Shown: positions 1-7,791 of the stretch, piece by piece
How the letters are laid out: every line of letters begins with the position of its first letter
How positions within the stretch are numbered: the stretch's first letter is position 1
From: Candidatus Dadabacteria bacterium
GTDB taxonomy: Bacteria > Desulfobacterota_D > UBA1144 > Nemesobacterales > Nemesobacteraceae
Direction of reading: 5' to 3'
Length of the DNA stretch: 64,000 bases
NCBI GenBank assembly: GCA_951812945.1
Contig: CATOTB010000005.1
Location: 62,001 to 126,000, forward strand
Translations under genes and position numbers: made by a program
The notes under the pieces: model-generated
Seen by the model: only the letters and a program-made list of their open reading frames with translations
Database searches by the model: none
Told to the model about the DNA's origin: nothing

Positions 1-516
1 GAGGCTCCTGACTTCCGGTTGCCGGATGTCGTAAGCGGAAGCGAACTGTCGCTTGGCGATCTTAAGTCGGATGTGGCTACGGTGCTTATGTTTATATGCA
101 ATCATTGTCCTTATGTTAAGCACTTGCAGGATGGGCTTGTGGAAGTTGCCGATGAGTACATTCCCAAAGGAGTTTCCTTCGTAGCAATAAATTCAAACGA
201 CGTTGAGAACTACCCTGATGATTCTCCCGAAAAGATGAGGGAAGTCGCCGAGGAAAAGGGATATAAGTTTCCTTACCTGTTTGATGAGACCCAGGAAGTT
301 GCCAAGGCCTATGATGCCGCCTGCACTCCTGATTTTTTCGTTTACGACCGGGACCTTAAGTGTGTTTACAGGGGACAGTTTGACGACTCAAGACCCGGAA
401 ACGGAAAACCGGTTACCGGAAAAGATATGAGAATGGCACTCGACTCCATTGTAGCGGGCGAAGCGGTTGACTGGGAGCAGATTCCGAGCATCGGGTGCAA
501 CATAAAATGGAAATAG
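1..516 (+). CDS. Thioredoxin-fold (AhpC/TSA-type) protein, 5' end outside the window
   Basis: The reading frame is open from the first base, so the start lies upstream; 171 residues are visible. The fragment opens with an APDF.LPD stretch typical of redoxin/AhpC-TSA domains and carries a CNHCPYVKH motif (cysteines at fragment residues 33 and 36) at the thioredoxin active-site position, followed by a C-T-P-D-FFV segment where these proteins carry the cis-proline loop. The family reduces peroxides or disulfides; the substrate cannot be told. I see no signal peptide in the visible part. Family assignment is firm, specific role unknown. The apparent TTG start at 19 is only an internal codon. Confidence 0.85.
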   Translation, partial: EAPDFRLPDVVSGSELSLGDLKSDVATVLMFICNHCPYVKHLQDGLVEVADEYIPKGVSFVAINSNDVENYPDDSPEKMREVAEEKGYKFPYLFDETQEVAKAYDAACTPDFFVYDRDLKCVYRGQFDDSRPGNGKPVTGKDMRMALDSIVAGEAVDWEQIPSIGCNIKWK

Positions 517-588
517 TGGGTTTTCCCCGCCACGGGGAATTGCCCAAAACTCCATTCTCTCGTTCGGTGGATATCATCGGGTGTAATC

Positions 589-2289
589 ATGAAACCGAAG
601 GCGGATAACAACGAATATTCAGAGTCTGAAGATTTCATAAGGGCCAGGATAAGGAGTGACCTCGAATCCGGCATCGAAAAGCCCGTTACCCGTTTTCCGC
701 CCGAGCCCAACGGATACCTCCATATCGGCCATGCGAAATCCATATGTCTTAATTTCGGTATCGCCGAGGAATTCGGCGGAGAGTGCAACCTCCGCTTTGA
801 CGACACCAACCCCTCAAAGGAAGACATCGAGTATGAAGAGGCCATAAAGGAGGATGTCAGATGGTTGGGGTTTGACTGGGAAAACAGGATTTATTACGCC
901 TCGGACTATTTCGAGCAGCTCTATGAATACGCTCTGCAACTGATAGGCGAGGGAAAAGCCTACGTGGATGACCTGAGCGCTGAGGAAATAAGAGAATACA
1001 GGGGAACGCTTTCAGAACCCGGGAGAGAGAGTCCTTCAAGGGAAAGATCAGTTGAGGAGAGCCTGGGACTTTTCCAAGCGATGAGGAACGGGGATTTCGA
1101 CGATGGACAGTATGTTCTGCGGGCCAAAATAGACATGGCTTCTGGCAACATGAACATGCGCGATCCGGTCATGTACCGGATAATGAAAAAGCCTCATCCC
1201 CGCACCAGGGATTCCTGGTCTATTTATCCGATGTATGACTGGGCGCACGGACAGAGTGATTCAATTGAGGGCATCACCCACTCACTCTGCACTCTTGAGT
1301 TTGAGGATCACCGGCCTCTTTACGACTGGTTTATCGTCCAGCTCGGCATATACCATTCCCGGCAGATAGAGTTCGCAAGGCTTAACCTCAGTTACACGGT
1401 TCTTAGCAAAAGGAATCTCATGAAGCTTGTTTCCGAGGGGTTCGTAAGCGGCTGGGATGACCCCAGGATGCCCACAATCTCGGGGCTGCGCAGAAGGGGA
1501 TACACGCCTGAGTCGATAAAGGATTTCTGCCGAAAAATAGGCATCACGAAACAGGACAGCGTTATAGACATGGAGCTTCTCGAACACAGCATCAGGGAAG
1601 ACCTTAACAGGAGGGCGCAGAGGATGATGGTGGTACTCGATCCGCTGAAAGTGGTGATAGTCAATTATCCCGAGGGCAAAGAAGAGGAACTCGATGCGGT
1701 AAACAACCCGGAAGACCCTTCCATGGGAAAAAGGAAGGTGCCGTTTTCAAGGGAGCTTTTCATTGAAAGAGATGATTTCATGGAAGATCCGCCGAAAAAG
1801 TTCTACAGGCTCTCCCCGGGTTCCGAAGTGCGCCTGCGCTATGCCTACATAGTAAGGTGCGTGGGCTTTGAGCGCGACCCGACAACCGGTGAAGTAACCG
1901 AGGTTCACTGTGAATACGACCCTGACACAAGAGGCGGGAGCGCGCCCGACGGAAGGAAAGTAAGAGGCACTATACACTGGGTCAGCGCAAAAAGCGCCTC
2001 GAGGGTGACCGTCAGACTCTACGACAGACTTTTTACCGTTCCCAACCCAATGGCTGATAAGCAAAGAGAGTTTACCGAGTTCCTGAATCCGGATTCCCTA
2101 CGGATACTTGAGAACTGCGCGGCCGAACCGGCTCTTGGGGACTGTGCCGGGGATATTAACTGCCAGTTTGAAAGGAAGGGATATTTCGTACTTGATTCCG
2201 TTGATTCGGTGTCCGGGGCGCCAGTTTTTAACAGGACGGTTTCCCTGAGGGATTCGTGGAGCCGTCAATCGGGGGGTAAAGTGGGTTAA
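589..2289 (+). CDS. glnS: Glutaminyl-tRNA synthetase
   Basis: Charges tRNA-Gln with glutamine in the cytoplasm. The 566-residue product is close to the usual bacterial length (about 550). It has the class I HIGH signature inside [11 protein letters not shown] (HIGH at residues 45-48) and a KMSKS-type loop written VLSKR near residue 270. The N-terminal catalytic domain with the [14 protein letters not shown] segment is followed by the beta-barrel anticodon-binding domains. A glutaminyl enzyme rather than a glutamyl one is indicated by the [16 protein letters not shown] context and the overall length. It lies 72 bases after the thioredoxin-fold gene and 30 bases before a crotonase gene. Presence of GlnRS suggests direct charging of tRNA-Gln rather than sole reliance on transamidation. 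Confidence 0.97.
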   Translation: MKPKADNNEYSESEDFIRARIRSDLESGIEKPVTRFPPEPNGYLHIGHAKSICLNFGIAEEFGGECNLRFDDTNPSKEDIEYEEAIKEDVRWLGFDWENRIYYASDYFEQLYEYALQLIGEGKAYVDDLSAEEIREYRGTLSEPGRESPSRERSVEESLGLFQAMRNGDFDDGQYVLRAKIDMASGNMNMRDPVMYRIMKKPHPRTRDSWSIYPMYDWAHGQSDSIEGITHSLCTLEFEDHRPLYDWFIVQLGIYHSRQIEFARLNLSYTVLSKRNLMKLVSEGFVSGWDDPRMPTISGLRRRGYTPESIKDFCRKIGITKQDSVIDMELLEHSIREDLNRRAQRMMVVLDPLKVVIVNYPEGKEEELDAVNNPEDPSMGKRKVPFSRELFIERDDFMEDPPKKFYRLSPGSEVRLRYAYIVRCVGFERDPTTGEVTEVHCEYDPDTRGGSAPDGRKVRGTIHWVSAKSASRVTVRLYDRLFTVPNPMADKQREFTEFLNPDSLRILENCAAEPALGDCAGDINCQFERKGYFVLDSVDSVSGAPVFNRTVSLRDSWSRQSGGKVG

Positions 2290-2319
2290 TTTAAGCTTCC
2301 GCGTGGATGGAGAAAAATT

Positions 2320-3093
2320 ATGAGCTGGGAAATCGAAAGAACGGGCGACGTTGCGGTCGTGCACATGAACTCAAATCTGATGAACGTCATGAACGAGGAT
2401 TTTTTCAGCGATCTTGACGAAGCTTTTGCGACACTTGAAAGCGCCCATACAGAAAGCCCCGTAGTACTTACCTCATCACAGAGGGCTTTTTCCGCGGGCC
2501 TTGACCTTAAGTACCACCTTTCGCTTTTTTCTAACGGAGATGAAGAGGAAATTTGGCAGTGGTACAAGCGTTTTCGCGGGGCTCTGCTTCGGGTTTTCAC
2601 TTATGAAAGACCGGTTGTGGCGGCGGTAAACGGCCATGCGATAGCTGGTGGACTCATACTCGCGCTTTGCTGCGATTACAGGGTATGCGTTGATTCAGGG
2701 GCAAGGTTCGGCCTTAATGAAATCACCATAGGTTTTCCCGTTCCCTCGGCCATAGCTCAGATCGTGCTTTACGTGCTGGGTACGGCAATCGCGCAGCAAG
2801 TCATGACAACCGGTTTTCTTTACGAACCGCGCGACGCTGTCAGACTCGGTTTTTTCGATGAGAGCCGTGAAGCGGACAAGCTTCTTTCTCACTGTATTGA
2901 TTTCGCGGGACAATACGGCCCGTCGCTTATTCCCGGCTACGCTTTTTCTAAAACGGCCCTTCGCCGTGAGACCGTGGCGAACATGGAGGGAGCCTGCGCC
3001 GAGCTTGACCAGGAGCTTCCGGGAATTCTGCGCAGTCAGGGGGTTTTGGAGAGCCTCGGGGCTTTGGTTGAGACTCTGGGGAAAAAGAAATAA
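2320..3093 (+). CDS. Enoyl-CoA hydratase/isomerase family protein
   Basis: A 257-residue crotonase-fold protein. The two oxyanion-hole segments are visible: FSAGLDLK near residue 58 and NGHAIAGG near residue 105. The first catalytic glutamate region reads GLNEITIGFPVP, with a Glu in the expected place; the second glutamate region (GGTQRL in true hydratases) is replaced by SAIAQIV, so simple hydratase activity is doubtful and an isomerase or other acyl-CoA reaction is possible. ATG start with AGGATGGAGAA-like spacing is not strong. It sits in a run of plus-strand genes with no other fatty-acid gene beside it. The family is certain, the substrate is not. Confidence 0.85.
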   Translation: MSWEIERTGDVAVVHMNSNLMNVMNEDFFSDLDEAFATLESAHTESPVVLTSSQRAFSAGLDLKYHLSLFSNGDEEEIWQWYKRFRGALLRVFTYERPVVAAVNGHAIAGGLILALCCDYRVCVDSGARFGLNEITIGFPVPSAIAQIVLYVLGTAIAQQVMTTGFLYEPRDAVRLGFFDESREADKLLSHCIDFAGQYGPSLIPGYAFSKTALRRETVANMEGACAELDQELPGILRSQGVLESLGALVETLGKKK

Positions 3094-3116
3094 TTAATGC
3101 TGTTACGGGAAGAACT

Positions 3117-3605
3117 TTGAAAAAAATCACCGTAAGAAAAGCCATCGGCGATGATGCAGAGGCGATGGCCCTGATACTGAAGGAAATCGGCTGGTCTGAG
3201 AGGAGAAATTCTCTTCCGCTTGAGGAGGTATCGTCCCCCATTCGGGACCTGATACTGCAGGCCGGCGGGGATCCGGAAGGGCACACTATGTACGTGGCTT
3301 GCGACCCCGGGGGCAGGGTTCTCGGGTTCACCACCGTTCACTGGGTACCGTTTGTGATGCTCGGAAGCTATGAGGGCTATGTCTCAGACCTGTTCGTCAG
3401 CCCCTCGGCAAGCGGCATGGGGGCGGGAAGCCGTCTTATCGAGGCGGTTATGGAAGAGGGCAAAGAAAGAGATGTCTACCGTCTTATGGTGACCAACGGC
3501 AAGAACAAACCGTCGTATCTGCGGGGCTTTTACGAAAAAAAGGGTTGGACGGAACGACCGAAAGTCGCTAACTTTACCTACTACTACAAGGAGCCCTGGT
3601 CGTAG
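3117..3605 (+). CDS. GNAT family N-acetyltransferase
   Basis: A 162-residue single-domain acetyltransferase. The acetyl-CoA binding motif A is visible as VSDLFVSPSASGMGAGSRLIEAV (R/Q-x-x-G-x-G/A form, about residues 88-110), followed by a terminal LRGFYEKKGWT motif B. The start is TTG with GGGAAGAA upstream; no ATG is available at the N terminus. It follows the crotonase by 23 bases and probably shares its transcript. The acceptor substrate cannot be predicted. Confidence 0.85.
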   Translation: MKKITVRKAIGDDAEAMALILKEIGWSERRNSLPLEEVSSPIRDLILQAGGDPEGHTMYVACDPGGRVLGFTTVHWVPFVMLGSYEGYVSDLFVSPSASGMGAGSRLIEAVMEEGKERDVYRLMVTNGKNKPSYLRGFYEKKGWTERPKVANFTYYYKEPWS

Positions 3606-3654
3606 CCTTACGGGCGGGAGCTATGAAAAACCAGGAAACGGTTCTTAACTAAAA

Positions 3655-4524
3655 ATGCCGGAAAAACAGGAAGAAGCAATTTTGCTCGTGCACTCCCCCG
3701 ACCGCCCCGGTCTGGTTCGCGCGGTCACCAACTTTATATTCGAATACGGCGGGAATATTCATGCCCTGCAGCATTGCGTTGATACGGCCGATCTGGTGAC
3801 TTTTATCCGGGCTAAGTGGGGGATGAACGGTTTTACCCTCTCCCGCGAGGAAACCGAAGAGATTTTCCGCGAGAAAGTGGCGCAAAAATTCGACATGAAA
3901 TTCGAGCTTTTCTTCACTGGGGACGTGCCGCGCATGGCGGTTTTCGTTTCCAAGCTTCCCCACTGCCTCTCAGACATAATTTACAGGCTTCGCGCCAGGG
4001 AATGGAACGTTGAGATGCCCCTTGTGATAAGCAATCACCCCGACCTCAGGGATGTGGCAGGTCTTCATGGAGCGGATTTTTACGTTTTCGAAAACGTCGG
4101 GGACAGCAAGGAAGAAGTGGAAGCCGAGCAGCTTGAGCTTCTCCGCCGCTACGATGTGGATTTTATAGTTCTCGCAAGGTATATGCAGATTTTTACCGGG
4201 AGTTTCGTATCGCATTACACAAACAGAATGATTAATATTCACCATTCGTTTCTTCCGGCCTTTCCGGGGGCGCGCCCCTATCACTCCGCGTACGAGAGAG
4301 GGGTTAAGGTGGTCGGAGCGACCTGTCATTACGTAACCGAGGAGCTCGATTCGGGACCCATAATAGAGCAGGATGTCATAAAGGTTAATTATGATGATTC
4401 GATAGACGACCTCATAAGAAAGGGGCAGGATCTTGAGAAGCTGGTTCTTTCAAACGCGATCTGGTCCCATATAAACCGGGAGATTTTAATTTACAAAAAC
4501 AGGACAATCGTATTCAATAAGTAA
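3655..4524 (+). CDS. purU: Formyltetrahydrofolate deformylase
   Basis: Hydrolyses 10-formyl-tetrahydrofolate to formate and tetrahydrofolate, balancing one-carbon pools and supplying formate to purine synthesis. The 289-residue protein has an N-terminal ACT domain (about residues 8-85, starting ILLVHSPDRPGLVRAV) and a C-terminal formyltransferase fold. The signature INIHHSFLPAFPGARPY with catalytic Asn/His, and the Asp in the LDSGPIIEQ segment, are present. Length matches the family. The start ATG has only a weak ribosome site. It is followed 36 bases later by the MoxR gene, with no obvious functional link. Confidence 0.96.
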   Translation: MPEKQEEAILLVHSPDRPGLVRAVTNFIFEYGGNIHALQHCVDTADLVTFIRAKWGMNGFTLSREETEEIFREKVAQKFDMKFELFFTGDVPRMAVFVSKLPHCLSDIIYRLRAREWNVEMPLVISNHPDLRDVAGLHGADFYVFENVGDSKEEVEAEQLELLRRYDVDFIVLARYMQIFTGSFVSHYTNRMINIHHSFLPAFPGARPYHSAYERGVKVVGATCHYVTEELDSGPIIEQDVIKVNYDDSIDDLIRKGQDLEKLVLSNAIWSHINREILIYKNRTIVFNK

Positions 4525-4560
4525 GCGGGGTCTTTGCGGTCCCCCGAGGATGGATGAAAA

Positions 4561-5397
4561 ATGAAATTCAAGGGCACAAGCGATTACATAGCCACAAAAG
4601 ACTTGTCCGTAGCCGTTAATGCGTCCATTACGCTTGAGCGTCCACTTCTTGTGAAGGGCGAGCCGGGCACGGGTAAGACCATGCTCGCGTTCGAGGTTGC
4701 AAAGGCGCTTGGAAAGTCACTTATAACCTGGCATATAAAGTCCACTACGACGGCCCAGCAGGGCCTCTACGAATACGACGCCGTCGCCAGGCTTCGCGAT
4801 TCACAGCTCGGGGACGAGAGAGTAAACGATATCTCAAACTACATAAAGAAGGGAAAGCTCTGGGAGGCTTTTGAGAGTCCCGAACAGGTGGTGCTTCTGA
4901 TTGACGAGATAGACAAGGCGGACATAGAGTTTCCAAACGACCTTCTTCTTGAGCTGGACAAGATGGAATTTTACTGCTACGAGCTCAAAAAGACCGTAAG
5001 GGCGGTTAAAAGAGTCATAGTGATAATTACTTCCAATAACGAAAAGGAACTTCCGGACGCTTTTTTAAGAAGATGCTTTTTTCACTACATAGCTTTTCCC
5101 GACCGCGAGACTCTTGAGGAAATAGTAAAGGTGCATTACCCGGATCTCGGGCGAAAGCTTATGGATAACGCGCTTACGCTTTTTTATTCCGTAAGGGAAA
5201 TCGAGGGTCTTAAGAAAAAACCTTCAACAAGCGAACTTATAGACTGGATAAAGCTTCTCGCGGCTGACCGCGTGGCCGCCGGGGAACTCCCTGGAGTGGA
5301 TCTTGAAGAGAGTCTCCCGCCTTACTCGGGTGCACTTATCAAGAACGAGGCTGACTACGAGATGCTTGAGGTGATCAGGCGAAGATTCAGAAGATGA
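4561..5397 (+). CDS. MoxR-type AAA+ ATPase
   Basis: A 278-residue AAA+ ATPase of the MoxR/CoxD group, which act as chaperone-like remodelers, often for metalloenzyme maturation. Walker A is GEPGTGKT (residues 33-40), Walker B is VVLLIDEIDKAD (about 110-121), sensor 1 is VIIITSNNEKELPDAF and an arginine finger follows in FLRRC. The next gene, 18 bases downstream, is a von Willebrand A-domain protein of the CoxE type, the usual partner. No molybdenum or CO-dehydrogenase genes are nearby, so the client is unknown. Confidence 0.93.
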   Translation: MKFKGTSDYIATKDLSVAVNASITLERPLLVKGEPGTGKTMLAFEVAKALGKSLITWHIKSTTTAQQGLYEYDAVARLRDSQLGDERVNDISNYIKKGKLWEAFESPEQVVLLIDEIDKADIEFPNDLLLELDKMEFYCYELKKTVRAVKRVIVIITSNNEKELPDAFLRRCFFHYIAFPDRETLEEIVKVHYPDLGRKLMDNALTLFYSVREIEGLKKKPSTSELIDWIKLLAADRVAAGELPGVDLEESLPPYSGALIKNEADYEMLEVIRRRFRR

Positions 5398-5415
5398 AGG
5401 CCGGGGGATACGTTC

Positions 5416-6636
5416 ATGTTTCTTGATTTTTTCCTGCTGCTTAAAAACGACGGATTTCCCGTCACCTTAAAAGAGTATCTTACTTTTCTCGAAGCCCTCG
5501 ACCGCGGCGTGATCGGTTATGACACGACCGATTTTTACTATCTAAGCCGCTGCGTAATGGTAAAAGACGAGCGTCACCTGGACAGGTTTGACAAGCTTTT
5601 CTCCGCTTATTTCAGGGGAGCCCAGCTTGCCGATACCGAGCAGCTCATGCAAATTCCGCTTGAGTGGTTGCGCAAAAACTTCGAGAACGCCCTTTCTGAA
5701 GAGGATAAGGAAATGATCCGTTCCATGGGCGGGCTTGAGGAACTGATGGAGAGGTTAAGAGAGATTTTCGAGAAACAGAGAAAACGCCATCAGGGTGGGA
5801 ACAGATGGATAGGCACCGGGGGCACTTCGCCTTACGGAGCGTACGGTTACAATCCCGCCGGGGTTCGTATAGGGCAGGACGGTGGCAGGCAGAGGCGGGC
5901 CGTTAAGGTATGGGACAAAAGGGAATTTCGCGACCTTGACGATTCGGTGGAGTTAAACGTGAGGAACATGAAAATGGCGCTGAGAAAACTCAGGGTTCTC
6001 ACAAGAGAAGGGGTGGGGGAGGAGCTTGACATTGAGAAGACGGTCGACAGGACTTCGAAGAATGCGGGATTGCTTGACCTTGAATTTGTCCCCTCGCGGA
6101 AAAACAACGTCAAGGTGCTTATGTTTTTTGACGTCGGAGGTTCAATGGAGGATCATGTCGAGCTTTGCTCAAGGCTTTTTTCCGCAGCCAGACACGAGTT
6201 CAAGCACCTTGAATTCTACTACTTCCACAACTGCATCTACGAATCCGTGTGGAAAGACAACGCGAGGCGTTTCAGCGAGCGGATACCCACATTCTCGGTA
6301 CTTAATAAATACAACGGCGATTACAAGTGCATTATAGTCGGTGACGCGTCCATGTCCCCGTGGGAACTTGTCTATCCCAACGGAAGCGTTGAGCACAATA
6401 ACGACGAGCCCGGCCTGAGATGGCTCGGGAGAGTAAAAGCGAAATATCCTTCTACCGTGTGGCTCAACCCTGTGCCGCGGGATGACTGGAAGTGGACTGA
6501 AAGCATAGGCATGTTAAACGATTTTTACGAAGACAACATGTTCCCCCTGACCCTCGCGGGGATAAAGGATGCGATTTTGACTCTCAAACGGCGTCCCAGC
6601 ATTCGTGACACGGCGGGATTCCCAGCTGGTTTCTGA
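5416..6636 (+). CDS. CoxE-like von Willebrand factor A-domain protein
   Basis: A 406-residue partner of the upstream MoxR ATPase. The VWA domain lies in the C-terminal half: the metal-ion-dependent adhesion site reads FFDVGGSM (about residues 237-244), a variant of the usual DxSxS in which the first serine is glycine. A second conserved segment, IIVGDASMSPWEL, follows. The N-terminal half is helical and contains a Gly/Tyr-rich stretch (GTGGTSPYGAYGYNPAG, near residue 135). No signal peptide is seen, so it should be cytoplasmic. Its stop overlaps the start of the PhzF gene (TGATG). Confidence 0.9.
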   Translation: MFLDFFLLLKNDGFPVTLKEYLTFLEALDRGVIGYDTTDFYYLSRCVMVKDERHLDRFDKLFSAYFRGAQLADTEQLMQIPLEWLRKNFENALSEEDKEMIRSMGGLEELMERLREIFEKQRKRHQGGNRWIGTGGTSPYGAYGYNPAGVRIGQDGGRQRRAVKVWDKREFRDLDDSVELNVRNMKMALRKLRVLTREGVGEELDIEKTVDRTSKNAGLLDLEFVPSRKNNVKVLMFFDVGGSMEDHVELCSRLFSAARHEFKHLEFYYFHNCIYESVWKDNARRFSERIPTFSVLNKYNGDYKCIIVGDASMSPWELVYPNGSVEHNNDEPGLRWLGRVKAKYPSTVWLNPVPRDDWKWTESIGMLNDFYEDNMFPLTLAGIKDAILTLKRRPSIRDTAGFPAGF

Positions 6637-7427
6637 TGAGGGTATACACCGTTGATGCCTTTACCGACGGACCGGGTTCAGGGAATCCTGCTGCGGTATG
6701 TATTCTTGAAAAAGATGTGCCGGAATGGACAAAACAGAAAATCGCTTCCCGCATAAACCTTTCCGAGACGGCTTTTTTTCTCAAGAGAAAAGGCGTCTTT
6801 GAACTCAGGTGGTTTACTCCCGAGACGGAAGTTGACCTGTGCGGACACGCTACCCTGGCAAGCGCCCACATTCTTTTTACTCTCGGCATAATCCCAGAGG
6901 CGGAAGACGCTGTGTTTTCCACAAAAAGCGGGGTTCTTACCGCAAGCAGAAAAAACGATCTTATAGAGATGGATTTTCCCTCAGAAGATCCTTGGGAAGT
7001 GGAAGCGCCGGAAGATCTTCTTAAGGCAATTCCCTCTGTGCCCCTTTACGTCGGCAGGAACCGCTTTGATTACATTGCTCTTTACGAAAGCGAGGAAATG
7101 ATAAGAAGCGCCGTCCCGGAACTTGGCCACGTTGGGAAACTTGATTCGAGAGGATTTATAATAACAAGTACCTCAAGTTCTGACCGCTACGATTTTGTAT
7201 CACGTTTTTTCGCTCCCAACGCCGGGATAGAGGAGGATCCGGTTACGGGGTCCGCTCACTGTTGCCTCTGCCCTTTCTGGAGCCGCAGGCTCGGGAAAAA
7301 AGAACTCACCGGCTACCAGGCGTCAAAAAGGGGTGGCCTCGTTCATACAAGACTTCTTGAGGGACGTGTCTGCTTGTCGGGAAAGGTGCTTGTTACGGGA
7401 AGCTTCGAAATTGATCCCGCGTCGTAA
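6636..7427 (+). CDS. PhzF-family isomerase
   Basis: A 263-residue protein of the PhzF/diaminopimelate-epimerase fold. Visible motifs are the catalytic-type Glu in NLSETAFF (residue 44), DLCGHATLASAH and the second-half signature EDPVTGSAHCCL. Known members isomerise phenazine precursors, but most chromosomal members have unknown substrates, and no phenazine genes occur here. The start ATG overlaps the VWA stop codon by one base, which suggests translational coupling. Family assignment is strong; the reaction is open. Confidence 0.92.
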   Translation: MRVYTVDAFTDGPGSGNPAAVCILEKDVPEWTKQKIASRINLSETAFFLKRKGVFELRWFTPETEVDLCGHATLASAHILFTLGIIPEAEDAVFSTKSGVLTASRKNDLIEMDFPSEDPWEVEAPEDLLKAIPSVPLYVGRNRFDYIALYESEEMIRSAVPELGHVGKLDSRGFIITSTSSSDRYDFVSRFFAPNAGIEEDPVTGSAHCCLCPFWSRRLGKKELTGYQASKRGGLVHTRLLEGRVCLSGKVLVTGSFEIDPAS

Positions 7428-7455
7428 GAGAACCCCGACGCATGGTTTGGCAGAA

Positions 7456-7484
7456 TTCACAAAACTTCTTTTTTTCGGTAGAAT
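7456..7484 (+). promoter_or_regulatory. Sigma-70 type promoter of the tRNA pair
   Basis: A TTCACA -35 box (7456-7461) and a TAGAAT -10 box (7479-7484) are separated by exactly 17 bases, each one mismatch from consensus. The predicted start of transcription falls about 14 bases before tRNA-Cys, as expected for a stable RNA operon. Confidence 0.7.
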
Positions 7485-7504
7485 TCAAGACTCCATGCTA
7501 CAGG

Positions 7505-7579
7505 GGCGGCGTAGCCAAGAGGTAAGGCAACGGTCTGCAAAACCGTTATACCCCGGTTCGATTCCGGGCGCCGCCTCCA
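7505..7579 (+). tRNA. tRNA-Cys (GCA)
   Basis: The acceptor stem GGCGGCG pairs perfectly with CGCCGCC at 7569-7575; the anticodon loop CTGCAAA carries GCA at 7537-7539; the T arm has GGTTCGATTCC. Discriminator is T and the CCA end is encoded (7577-7579). It is 24 bases ahead of tRNA-Leu and shares its promoter. Confidence 0.96.
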
Positions 7580-7603
7580 GTTCTGAACTTCGTTCAGCAC
7601 AAT

Positions 7604-7688
7604 GCCCGGGTGGCGGAATTGGTAGACGCAAGGGACTTAAAATCCCTCGGGAGTATCTCCCGTGCCGGTTCGAGTCCGGCCCTGGGCA
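7604..7688 (+). tRNA. tRNA-Leu (TAA)
   Basis: An 85-base type II tRNA with a long variable arm (CGGGAGTATCTCCCG). Acceptor stem GCCCGGG pairs with CCTGGGC (one G-U pair); anticodon loop CTTAAAA has TAA at 7638-7640. The CCA end is not encoded: the discriminator A is followed directly by six T's (7689-7694), which may help end transcription. Confidence 0.96.
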
Positions 7689-7791
7689 TTTTTTCTAGCA
7701 AATCCTGAAGCAAATGTGTTAAAATCCGAATATTGCCTGAGGGGCAGTACTATTATTGTTACAAACGGTTGATATTATGGAGGTTTTGGAG

